Shown here: positions 1 to 7,320 of the stretch, piece after piece
Position numbering within the stretch: position 1 is the first letter of the stretch
Layout: each line of letters begins with the position of its first letter
Translations under genes and position numbers: made by a program
Notes under the pieces: generated by a model
What the model was told of the DNA's origin: nothing
What the model saw: the letters and a program-made list of their open reading frames with translations, nothing else
The model's database searches: none
Origin: a bacterium
GTDB taxonomy: Bacteria > Actinomycetota > Thermoleophilia > Solirubrobacterales > Solirubrobacteraceae
Assembly (NCBI GenBank): GCA_021323635.1
Contig: JAJPKQ010000006.1
Coordinates: 1-42,382 of the forward strand
DNA length: 42,382 nucleotides
Direction: 5' to 3'

Positions 1-1543
1 CGCTTGCCGGTGTGAGCGTCGTGCCCGCCGGGACGCCCGTGTTGCTCTGGTCCGGATAGCCACAGGCGCTTGGCAGCACGACACAGTCGAGCGGGGCGGT
101 TGAGGTCGACGACGTGCTTGTCGTCGTCACCGAGGAGGTGGTTGTGACGGTGGATGTCCTGCTTGTCGAAGTCGTTGCCGAGCTCGTGGAGCTTGAGGTA
201 ACGGCCGTCGTGCTGCTTGTCGATGTCGTCGTGCCGGAGCTCGACACCACGATGTCGTGCTCGACGCTCGCAACCCGACCGAGTGCGTCGGTGATCGTCA
301 GCCGCACGTACTTCGTGCCCGCTTCGGAGAACGCGTATTCCAGCTCCGCGCCGCTGCCTAGTGGCCAAAGGATCGATTCCGGAGGTGTCGGCGAGCCGTC
401 GTCCGACCACTGATAGGCACACGGGGCAGCCGCACACGAAGAGCCCGAGCCGTTCAGATGCACGACCTGGCCGACGGCCGGTGCGCTCGGGGAGTACGTA
501 AAGGAGGCGCTCGGCGCAGGTGGTGCGGACGTCGTGCTTGTCGTGATCGAGGTGCTGGTGGAGGTAGAAGAGATCGCCGAAGTCGAGCGGGTCGACTGCG
601 TTGTCGTGCTTGTGAGGCTTGACGGGTAGCTGCTTGAGAGGGTTGTGCTCGTCGCCGTCATGGATGTGGCGCTCGTCGTCGACGTGGAGGTCTTTGTGGT
701 GCCGCCCGAGATTTCTTCCCCGCCTGCAGGCGGTTCAAGCGAGATGACCGGTTCAAGCGGCGCCAGTTGACCGCTCAGATAGACGGAGAGCGGGCAGGTA
801 GCGTAGTTGACTCCGGGTGACCAGCTGCTGGGAAGGGAGCGCAGCCCGCCTTGAGCGCTCGTCTGGGCTGCGCAGGGACCGCTGGCGCGATCCCGGTAGC
901 GCAGCGTCCCGCCCAAGCCGAGGATCGCAATCCAGTAGCGGGTGCCGGCGGCGATCGCGACGGGCGCCAGCGCGGCCGAGCTCCACTTGCCTGCCGGCGG
1001 CATTGAGATCTGCGCTGCAGCAAGCAGCCTTCCCGGGCCGCTCGCGCCGTTTGCGTACAACCCGACGGAGATTGCGCGCGCACCGTTGTGCGTGTCGACG
1101 TAGACATGGATGGCGTTGACCGTCGCGGCAAGCGCGGCAGTGGTTGGAAACGCTTCTGCTTCGCCTGGGGGCAGGTAGTCGCGGTTGCTCTCGACGCTCG
1201 CGTCACCGAGCAGCACAGCGCTGGTCGCTGTCGCTGCCGTTGCAGAGCGGCGAGGCAAGCGCGTCTGCGCGCTGGCGCCGTGGCGTGCCCTGCAGCGCCC
1301 GTGCGCGCGTCTGGAGCCATGCCGGCGAGCGCGTCGCAGACAGCTTTGCCGGCGCTGCGCGGCTGCTTGCTGCGACAGCTGCGGTGTGCGGCGGCGCGCA
1401 AGGCTTGTTGCAGCATGCAAGGGATGAGCGCTCGCGGCCGACGCTCCCAGCGGACATAGCAACGTCGTAAGGAGAGCAGCCGTTGCGAGCAGTCGCGCCT
1501 GCCGGGCCGGTGAGCTGAGGAGCTGCGTGTGCGGCGACTTCAC
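1..1543 (-). CDS. Secreted PKD-like protein with Ser/Thr-rich linkers (partial, runs off left edge)
   Basis: About 514 N-terminal residues are in the window; the C-terminus lies beyond position 1. I start it at a GTG at 1543 because a good signal peptide follows (basic stretch, then a hydrophobic core LLATAALLTTLL, then ASA). A jelly-roll-like segment follows (about residues 100-260). Next comes a long Ser/Thr linker (about 280-340), a PKD/Ig-like domain with two cysteines and a YQWSDDG strand, a second Ser/Thr linker and the motif GYPDQSNTGVP at the edge. In Actinobacteria that motif often opens a secreted parallel beta-helix domain (recollection of the family, not checked). It probably acts at the cell surface. 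The Shine-Dalgarno signal is weak, so the exact start is uncertain. No catalytic residues can be named from the visible part. Confidence 0.7.
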   Translation of the reverse strand, partial: MKSPHTQLLSSPARQARLLATAALLTTLLCPLGASAASAHPLHAATSLARRRTPQLSQQAAAQRRQSCLRRARRHGSRRAHGRCRARHGASAQTRLPRRSATAATATSAVLLGDASVESNRDYLPPGEAEAFPTTAALAATVNAIHVYVDTHNGARAISVGLYANGASGPGRLLAAAQISMPPAGKWSSAALAPVAIAAGTRYWIAILGLGGTLRYRDRASGPCAAQTSAQGGLRSLPSSWSPGVNYATCPLSVYLSGQLAPLEPVISLEPPAGGEEISGGTTKTSTSTTSATSMTATSTTLSSSYPSSLTSTTTQSTRSTSAISSTSTSTSITTSTTSAPPAPSASFTYSPSAPAVGQVVHLNGSGSSCAAAPCAYQWSDDGSPTPPESILWPLGSGAELEYAFSEAGTKYVRLTITDALGRVASVEHDIVVSSSGTTTSTSSTTAVTSSSTSSATTSTSRTSTVTTTSSVTTTSTSSTSTAPLDCVVLPSACGYPDQSNTGVPAGTTLTPAS

Positions 1544-1711
1544 GTCGGCAGCGCATCGGCCGGTCCCTGCGTGAGCTTGAGGGGCGCGCGTGCAGCTGGA
1601 CGCTTGTCCACAGCCCTTCGTGCTTGCGTGCACGCGACGGCACGCAAAGGACGACGCGGATCGGCCCGAAGGGTGCAAGCAGGGCGCTGTTGGGGCTACT
1701 CTCTGCAGTCG

Positions 1712-2395
1712 ATGGACATGTCCTCGGGGAGACCGCGCGTCGTCATCGCGGACGATCACGCGCTGCTGCGGGAGGCGGCGCGGCATGTTCTGGAGGTGGC
1801 CGGCATCGCGGTCGTGGGCGACGCCGCAGACGGCTATCAGACCCTTGCGCTCACGACGCGCCTGGCGCCTGACGTGCTGGTTCTCGATCTCGCCATGCAG
1901 CGACCCTCCGGTATCGAGGTCATCGACGCCTTGGCGGAGCGTGCGCCCGCGGTGCGGGTGCTCGTCCTGACGGCCTCGGCCGATCCGGATGACGTCGCCG
2001 CGGCGATTGCGCATGGGGCATACGGCTACCTCACCAAGGATGCGCACCCCGATGCGCTGCCGTGCGCAGTCCGGCTTGCGTTCACAGGTCAGCTTGCTCT
2101 GCCGCGCGACTCAGCGCGCATGCTCCTGCGGGCCGCCAGAGCGCATATCGGGGCAAGCGAGCGTATGAGCCGCTCAGAGCGCACGGCGCGCGCAGCCTGC
2201 GCGCTGCTGAGCGCGCGCGAGCAACGCATCTTGAGCCTCCTTGCAAGCGGGGCGCCCAACGGCTCGATCGGCCGCACGCTGGCAATCAGCGAGCATACGG
2301 TCAAGCAGCACGTGACGCGCATCTTTGAGAAGCTTGAAGTGTGCAATCGCGTGCAGGCGGCCGTTGTCGCCGAGCGCGCGAGGATTGTGCGCTGA
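1712..2395 (+). CDS. NarL/FixJ-family response regulator
   Basis: A two-domain response regulator of about 227 residues. The receiver has the acidic pair D14-D15, the phospho-acceptor D59 (VLVLDLAM), T87 and K109 (YLTKDA), so it should be phosphorylatable. A LuxR-type helix-turn-helix follows at about residues 165-225 (LSAREQRIL...ISEHTVKQHV). The frame stays open upstream to 1529, but that extension overlaps the divergent secreted-protein gene and is basic and unstructured. I therefore start at ATG 1712 (ATG 1718 is also possible). It converges on the second regulator gene with only five bases between stops, and has no kinase gene of its own nearby. The kinase at 3030-4625 may serve both regulators, which is inference. 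Confidence 0.9.
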   Translation: MDMSSGRPRVVIADDHALLREAARHVLEVAGIAVVGDAADGYQTLALTTRLAPDVLVLDLAMQRPSGIEVIDALAERAPAVRVLVLTASADPDDVAAAIAHGAYGYLTKDAHPDALPCAVRLAFTGQLALPRDSARMLLRAARAHIGASERMSRSERTARAACALLSAREQRILSLLASGAPNGSIGRTLAISEHTVKQHVTRIFEKLEVCNRVQAAVVAERARIVR

Positions 2396-2400
2396 GACGC

Positions 2401-3033
2401 TCAGGCGAGGGCGCGCAGCGCCTCTTGACGGTTGGCTGCTCCGAGCTTGCTTGCGGCGGTTGAGATGTGACGGCGGACGGTCGTCGGCGAGAGCGCCAAA
2501 CGTTCCCCGATCTCGGTCGTGGAGAGGCCGGCGCGCAGCATGCGCAGCACTTCCGACTCGCGGGTCGACAGACGCACATCGCCGACGCGCAGTGGGCTGG
2601 GCGTGCGATCCGCGAGCTCGCGCAGCTGCGTGAGCGCACCGCCAAGGACCGAGCGCGGAAGGGCCGCCTCACCGCGGAGCACGCCACGCAGCGCCGCGGG
2701 GAGGCGATCTGGAGAGGTGTCCTTGACCAGGAACCCGCGTGCCCCTGCGCGCACTGCAGCAAGCATGATGTCCGGGCTTGCGGCGACCGTCAGCATCACA
2801 ACGGCGGTCGCGGGCGCCGTCTGCGCGATCACCGCCGCCGCCTCGATGCCGCCGCCGGGCATGAAGAGGTCGAGCAGGCAGATGTCGGGGCTCTCGCGCA
2901 GCACGGCGGCGATCGCGCCATCGCGGTCTGCGGCTTCAGCCACGACGTGCATCGAGCCCCGCACCAACGCCATCCGTATCCCAAGGCGCACAAGCGCATG
3001 GTCGTCGGCGATCACGACGCGCGGCTCCTTCAC
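2401..3033 (-). CDS. NarL-type response regulator, partner of the adjacent histidine kinase
   Basis: A 210-residue response regulator with receiver residues D10-D11, D55 (CLLDLFMP), T82 and K104 (FLVKDT), and a C-terminal LuxR-type helix-turn-helix (LSTRESEVL...LSPTTVRRHI). It lies directly downstream of the histidine kinase; the kinase stop and this start overlap by four bases (ATGA), so the two are translationally coupled and form a two-component pair. Its target genes are unknown. Its place beside a polysaccharide locus suggests control of surface polymer genes, which is inference from position only. The C-terminal helix-turn-helix is complete. Confidence 0.93.
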   Translation of the reverse strand: MKEPRVVIADDHALVRLGIRMALVRGSMHVVAEAADRDGAIAAVLRESPDICLLDLFMPGGGIEAAAVIAQTAPATAVVMLTVAASPDIMLAAVRAGARGFLVKDTSPDRLPAALRGVLRGEAALPRSVLGGALTQLRELADRTPSPLRVGDVRLSTRESEVLRMLRAGLSTTEIGERLALSPTTVRRHISTAASKLGAANRQEALRALA

Positions 3034-4625
3034 GGCAGGTGCGCCTCCACCTCGGTGCAGCCTGCGCTGCTGCGCAGCATGAGCTTTCCGCCGAGCGCCT
3101 CAGCCTGTTCGCGCATGCTGCGTATTCCAAAGCCCTCGCACAGCTCCTGGCGATCGAAGCCGCAACCATCGTCGCGTATCAAGAGCCGCCAGCCGCCGAT
3201 GCGGCCATGTGTGAGAACAATCTCGATCAGCCGTGGCGCTCCGTGCTTGACGGCGTTTGTGACGGCCTCGCGTGTGAGGTGCAGCAGCACGGCGCGCGCG
3301 GCTTCGCTTGGCGCACGCCCATCGATCCCGGCGAAGCGCACCTTCAACCGAGTCGTGCGGGCGGCCGCCAGCGCGCACTGTCGGACCGCCGCACCGATCG
3401 GCAGGCGCTCCTCGTCGCCTACGATGAGCTCGCGGACGAGTCGGCGCGCGCCATGCAGCGCCCTTTCGCCCGCCAGCACCACGCCCTCCGGTCCACTCGG
3501 CGCGTCGGGTGTGAGGGACATCTGCTGTCCGCGAGATCCCGTCTGGTCGCTGTCCTGCGCGATCATGCGGGCGCTTGCGAGCGCGAAGGAGAGATCCTGC
3601 ATGACGAGGTCGTGGATATCCGCCGCCAGCCGTTGGCGCTCGCGCTCAATGCGCCGGAGCCAGCCGATCCGCTCGTCCGCCGACCACTCCAGGCACAGAT
3701 AGCCGAGCAGCGCGATGCTCCAGCCGAGATGTAGAATGTCCGCGCTCTCCACGCGATCTGCGTAGATCAGGGGCGAGGCGCAGGCGGCAATTGCGGCGGC
3801 GGCGGCAAGGCCGCACGCCGCCCGCAGCGCGTATCCGGTTGCGTCGCCAGCAGCGAGCGCGGACGGCCGCGCGCCGATGGCTGCAACAAGCATGACCAGC
3901 GCGAGCGCTGCATGCACCGCTACCGCCGCGGTGCCGTTGCCGGTGGGGGCCACCGCCCCCAGGAGCGGCACCGTCTCTGCCGTCGCATAGAGCGCCACCA
4001 TGCCAAGGAGCCCGAGGAGGATGCCGCAGAGGATCAGGCGCCAGATGCGGCGCGCGCTCACCGCAACGAGCGGGCGATCGTGGGCGAGAACCGCCGCGGC
4101 CACCAGGCTCCAGCCTACGAGCCGCCCACCAAGCGCTATCCACTCCGGCGAGTGACCGAGCGGGGCGAGCGAGCGGTCAACCATGATCGTCGTGAGCAGG
4201 CTGGCGCCAAAGTCCGTGGTCAGGCCCGCCGCAAGCAGTAGATCACGGGTGCGTCGATAGCGCCGGAAGCGGTCTGCGAAAAGCAGGGCGGCGACGATCT
4301 CGATGACGGCAGCGGCGGTGACGACGATCACGGCCGCCGAGGCTGAGCGCAGCTCGAGGCGCGTCGCAGACCAGAAGCCGGCGCCCGCGAAGGCAGCGAG
4401 CGCGACTGCCGCCAGCGCGACGCGCTTCGTCGGTCGATCGCCTGTGAGCACGGGCAGCCACGGACGCCGTGGCGCGCCGGCTCGCGCGCCGCCGGCCCCG
4501 CTCACGCCGCGCAGCAGTGTGGTTGTGACCTCCGCGTCAGGAAGGGCAGCCCGGGCTGCCCTCCAAGCCGTATACATGCTCGCGCGCGCCGGCCGTCCCC
4601 GAGAGCTGCTGTTGCCCGAGGACAT
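3030..4625 (-). CDS. Membrane sensor histidine kinase, NarL/DesK type (HisKA_3)
   Basis: A 531-residue kinase. About 60 mostly polar N-terminal residues are followed by roughly eight predicted membrane segments (about 70-312). There is no large extracellular loop, so it may sense within the membrane. The dimerisation/phosphoacceptor box is AADIHDLVMQDL with H338, and the HATPase domain has the N-box EAVTNAVKHG (N457) and G-box DDGCGFD. The order matches the HisKA_3/HATPase_c class that pairs with LuxR-type regulators. Its stop overlaps the start of the 2401-3033 regulator by four bases. Upstream lies a 360-base divergent region shared with the gene at 4986. The signal sensed cannot be read from the sequence. 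Confidence 0.93.
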   Translation of the reverse strand: MSSGNSSSRGRPARASMYTAWRAARAALPDAEVTTTLLRGVSGAGGARAGAPRRPWLPVLTGDRPTKRVALAAVALAAFAGAGFWSATRLELRSASAAVIVVTAAAVIEIVAALLFADRFRRYRRTRDLLLAAGLTTDFGASLLTTIMVDRSLAPLGHSPEWIALGGRLVGWSLVAAAVLAHDRPLVAVSARRIWRLILCGILLGLLGMVALYATAETVPLLGAVAPTGNGTAAVAVHAALALVMLVAAIGARPSALAAGDATGYALRAACGLAAAAAIAACASPLIYADRVESADILHLGWSIALLGYLCLEWSADERIGWLRRIERERQRLAADIHDLVMQDLSFALASARMIAQDSDQTGSRGQQMSLTPDAPSGPEGVVLAGERALHGARRLVRELIVGDEERLPIGAAVRQCALAAARTTRLKVRFAGIDGRAPSEAARAVLLHLTREAVTNAVKHGAPRLIEIVLTHGRIGGWRLLIRDDGCGFDRQELCEGFGIRSMREQAEALGGKLMLRSSAGCTEVEAHLP

Positions 4626-4985
4626 CGCACCGCATCCCGCTAGCGCGTTGCTTTCTGCGCGCTCTTAGGCGCTTTGACGAGGCCGCCGAAGACGGAGATG
4701 GGCTTCATGCTCCTGTAGATCTCCCCTTGATCTCGTCTACTATAACTGAATCTGGGCCGAAAGTGCGGAGAAATTGTGACCGCGCTCAGCTCTCTTCCTG
4801 CGTCGGCCGCCCGCTTCGGTAAGCTGTCCATCGCTCGGCAAAGCTCGCAATCGGATGCAATCGCGCCCGCGCAGAGCGCATGCGCGGGGTGCTCCTGCGC
4901 TAATCTGAGCATGCGGCCTCGCAAAGCCCTGGGCATGCGAGTGGAGAGGTGGCCGCAACCGATCCCGACTTGATAGGAGCCCGGT
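4626..4985. other. Divergent intergenic region between kinase operon and glycine-rich protein gene
   Basis: This 360-base stretch separates two divergent transcription units and should hold both promoters. On the minus strand a TATAGT hexamer (4739-4744) could be a -10 element for the kinase operon, though I see no convincing -35. On the plus strand an AGGAG (4975-4979) sits six bases before the TTG start at 4986. The only small reading frame of any interest is the 22-codon one at 4640-4708 on the minus strand. I see no RNA gene. Confidence 0.4.
4640..4708 (-). CDS. Possible 22-residue leader peptide ahead of the histidine kinase gene
   Basis: A short frame opens with ATG at 4708 (MKPISVFGGLV...) and ends in TAG at 4640, 14 bases before the kinase start. 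Purine-rich sequence (AAGGGGAG and AGGAG) precedes it, although the nearer AGGAG is only one base from the ATG, which is too close to be ideal. The peptide is basic at its C-terminus, with no membrane segment and no match to any family I recognise. It could be a leader, a small protein, or chance. Codon use is compatible with coding but too short to judge. Confidence 0.2.
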   Translation of the reverse strand: MKPISVFGGLVKAPKSAQKATR

Positions 4986-5645
4986 TTGCTCGGATTGCCG
5001 GGCACGATGATGGCAGCAGGAAGTTGGACGTGGAGCAATGAGGTGCGCTACCTGCAGGGGCGCCCTTTCCGGCTTGGCGCAGTTGCCGTCGCATTGCTGC
5101 TCGCCTGCGTCTGCGCGCCCGCGCGCGCGCTTGCGCACGGGTCAGCCGGCACCGAAGCCGAAGCCCCCACGCTCAGCGGCTACGGCGGCCCTGGTGCGGG
5201 CGCGGAGGTGATCGTCGGCTCGCACCTCTACGGCGAAGAACAGGGCAAGGGGCGCGCAGGGCAGGGATCTGCGCATGCGCCGCAGGGTGTCGGCGCGGGC
5301 ACCGCTGACGGTGGCTCGGGCACAAACGCGCAGGGTCCACGCGGCGGCTCGGGCCGCAGTGCTGAAGCCCAGAGCGGCTACGTTCACAGCGCAGGCGCGC
5401 ACGGAGGCGGATCTGGGGGCGCAGGCTCCGCCTCCGGTATCGGTGCCACGCAGGCGGGCAGCGGTGGAGCGAGAGCCGCGGCCCACGGATATGCTGCGCG
5501 GGGCCGGCTTGAAGCCGGGAGACGGATGGCAGCGGTTGCTGCGCTCGGGCTCTCGGGCGGCGACCTGCTCGCGGCGGCGTTGATCCTGGTTGCGCTTGCC
5601 GCGCTGAGCGTTCTGACGCGATGGCTGGCGGCAGGCCGGGACTGA
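4986..5645 (+). CDS. Secreted Gly/Ala/Ser-rich protein with C-terminal membrane anchor
   Basis: A 219-residue protein starting at TTG 4986, chosen because AGGAG lies six bases upstream; ATGs at 5007 and 5010 are alternatives. It has an N-terminal signal sequence (LGAVAVALLLACVCAPARALA), then about 140 residues of low-complexity Gly/Ala/Ser/Gln sequence. It ends in LSGGDLLAAALILVALAALSVLTRWLAAGRD-like architecture: a short GG motif, one membrane helix and a basic tail. That tripartite end resembles C-terminal sorting signals or a simple anchor, but it has no LPXTG and I see no sortase or exosortase in the window. It lies 62 bases upstream of the priming glycosyltransferase gene in the same direction. 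The function is unknown; a wall-spanning surface protein is a guess. Confidence 0.75.
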   Translation: MLGLPGTMMAAGSWTWSNEVRYLQGRPFRLGAVAVALLLACVCAPARALAHGSAGTEAEAPTLSGYGGPGAGAEVIVGSHLYGEEQGKGRAGQGSAHAPQGVGAGTADGGSGTNAQGPRGGSGRSAEAQSGYVHSAGAHGGGSGGAGSASGIGATQAGSGGARAAAHGYAARGRLEAGRRMAAVAALGLSGGDLLAAALILVALAALSVLTRWLAAGRD

Positions 5646-5707
5646 TCCGCCAATGCGCCTAACGGGACAGATGTGCGGTTACGCGACGGCGATCAGCAGA
5701 CGATGCG

Positions 5708-7282
5708 ATGAGAGAGCAGATGAGCAGCTTTCCTGAGATATCCAAGCAGACGACCACGACACCGATTCCGCTGCAGCGCGAGCTGCGGGCGTCAGAGGTG
5801 GCGCTGGACCACCGCGCGCAGCTGGTGAGGCGTCGCGCAGGGCTGCTGCAGTGGCTGCTTGAAGAACAAGGCTGGCGTCTGCTGCGGCCGCTCGTCGACG
5901 TCTGCGCAGCGGTCGCTGCTGGCGTGATCGCGCTGGGTGGCCCGGATGCCACCGCCCATCTGGCCGACTACGACAAGCCGCTGCTTGCGCTGCCGGCGCT
6001 GGTGATGGTCCTTCTCTACACGCGTGGTCTCTACCGCTCGCACCTGCGCACGCTGTTCCTGGACACGGTCGTCCCGGTTGCTGCCGCGGTCTCGATTGCC
6101 GCCATGCTCGTGCTTGCGCTGGGGCTGTTCGCCGATGACCACTCGCCGGGCCAGGGCACCTGGCTGCGTGACTGGCTGATAACGCTTGCCCTTGTGGCGG
6201 GTGGACGCGCGCTGCTCTCGCTCGGCCAGCGCTGGGCGCGCGCGCGCAGGATGGTGGGCCGTCCGGTGCTGATTCTCGGCGCGGGAATCGTCGGCACCCA
6301 GATCGCCAAGCGCCTTGAAGCGCACCCGGAGTATGGGCTGTGGCCGGCGGGCTTCCTCGATGACGAGCCCCGCTCGCTTGAAGAAATCGGCGAATGCGCG
6401 GTGCCCGTGATCGGCAGCGTCGCAGAGGTCGACGAGATCGTCGCGCGCACCGGCGTCGAGCACCTGATCGTCGCCTTCTCCTCGACCACCGACTCGCGCG
6501 TCTCGCCGCTCGTCCAGCGCTGTCAGGAACTTGGCATCGAGGTCTCGGTGGTGCCGCGGATGTTCGACACGATCAACAACCGCATCGACTACGACGCCGT
6601 CGGCGGGCTGCCGCTGCTGAGCCTGCGCATGGTGAGCCCGACGGGCTTCCAGTTCGCGCTCAAGCACGCCTTCGACCGCATCGTAGCTGCGATCCTGCTG
6701 ATCCTGCTTGCGCCGGTGATGGCCTCAGTGGCGCTCGCCGTGCGGCTGACCTCGCGTGGGCCGATCCTCTTCCGCCAGCGGCGGGTCGGCCGCGACGGCA
6801 AGCTCTTTGACCTCTACAAGTTCCGCTCGATGCGGGTGAGCGAGCCCGTCGCAGAGGGCGCCGGCAAGGCTGCCGAGGGCACTCGCAAGGGCTCTTTGAG
6901 CTGGCGTGGCCGCGACATGGCTCCGGGCGGCATCGAGGGCGTCGATCGGCGCACGCCGATCGGGCGCTTCATCCGCTCGACCGCGCTGGACGAGCTTCCC
7001 CAGCTCTTCAACGTCCTGCGTGGCGAGATGTCGCTGGTCGGGCCACGCCCGGAGCGCCCGGAGTTCGTCGAGCTCTTCCGCGAGGAAATCGCCCGCTACG
7101 GCGGTCGCCACCGCGTCAAGTCCGGGATCACCGGCTGGGCGCAGGTCCACGGCCTGCGCGGCAAGACCTCGCTGGCTGAACGTGTCGAGTGGGACAACTA
7201 CTACATTGCCCACTGGTCGATCGGGCTTGACCTGAAGATCCTCGTGATGACCATCTTCGCGCTCTTCCACGGCGCCGAGTAG
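5708..7282 (+). CDS. Priming polyprenyl-phosphate hexose-1-phosphate transferase (WbaP/WcaJ-like)
   Basis: Starts surface polysaccharide synthesis by moving a sugar-1-phosphate from a nucleotide sugar to undecaprenyl phosphate in the inner membrane. The 524-residue protein has N-terminal membrane segments and a Rossmann-like domain (about 180-300, LILGAGIVGTQIA). A further hydrophobic hairpin (about 320-345) precedes the catalytic bacterial sugar transferase domain, with KFRSM, D428-E429 in DELPQ, and LVGPRPE (443-449). An unusually long insert of about 35 residues sits between FRSM and TPIGRFIR. ATG 5708 is used; ATG 5720 is also possible. This is the expected first enzyme of the Wzx/Wzy pathway whose other parts follow downstream. 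The sugar substrate cannot be told. Confidence 0.95.
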   Translation: MREQMSSFPEISKQTTTTPIPLQRELRASEVALDHRAQLVRRRAGLLQWLLEEQGWRLLRPLVDVCAAVAAGVIALGGPDATAHLADYDKPLLALPALVMVLLYTRGLYRSHLRTLFLDTVVPVAAAVSIAAMLVLALGLFADDHSPGQGTWLRDWLITLALVAGGRALLSLGQRWARARRMVGRPVLILGAGIVGTQIAKRLEAHPEYGLWPAGFLDDEPRSLEEIGECAVPVIGSVAEVDEIVARTGVEHLIVAFSSTTDSRVSPLVQRCQELGIEVSVVPRMFDTINNRIDYDAVGGLPLLSLRMVSPTGFQFALKHAFDRIVAAILLILLAPVMASVALAVRLTSRGPILFRQRRVGRDGKLFDLYKFRSMRVSEPVAEGAGKAAEGTRKGSLSWRGRDMAPGGIEGVDRRTPIGRFIRSTALDELPQLFNVLRGEMSLVGPRPERPEFVELFREEIARYGGRHRVKSGITGWAQVHGLRGKTSLAERVEWDNYYIAHWSIGLDLKILVMTIFALFHGAE

Positions 7283-7290
7283 GGCGCAAG

Positions 7291-7319
7291 CGCCACGCGG
7301 GCGTCGCCGCGGCGTGGCG
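7291..7319. terminator. Bidirectional hairpin between convergent genes
   Basis: A perfect eight-base inverted repeat (CGCCACGC at 7291-7298 with GCGTGGCG at 7312-7319) fills the 38-base gap between the priming transferase stop (7282) and the stop of the hydrolase gene on the other strand (7321). It has no T-run, as is common in high-GC actinobacteria. Its position makes a shared terminator likely. Confidence 0.5.
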
Positions 7320-7320
7320 A

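Noticed and set aside
60-700. Repetitive GTCGTCG-type tract, considered as a tandem repeat or CRISPR-like array
   Set aside because: It is the complement of Ser/Thr codons in a linker; there are no fixed-length repeats or spacers.
2467-3702. 411-codon plus-strand open frame
   Set aside because: Antisense to the clear response regulator and kinase genes; its protein is Arg/Ala rich with no domain, a usual artefact of high GC.
4880-4965. Second possible c-di-GMP-I riboswitch (contains CGCAAAGCC and GGCCGCAACC)
   Set aside because: The 5' GGCA element and GNRA-capped P2 are missing and the 3' part does not fit the consensus; a GCAAAGC match alone is expected by chance in 42 kb.
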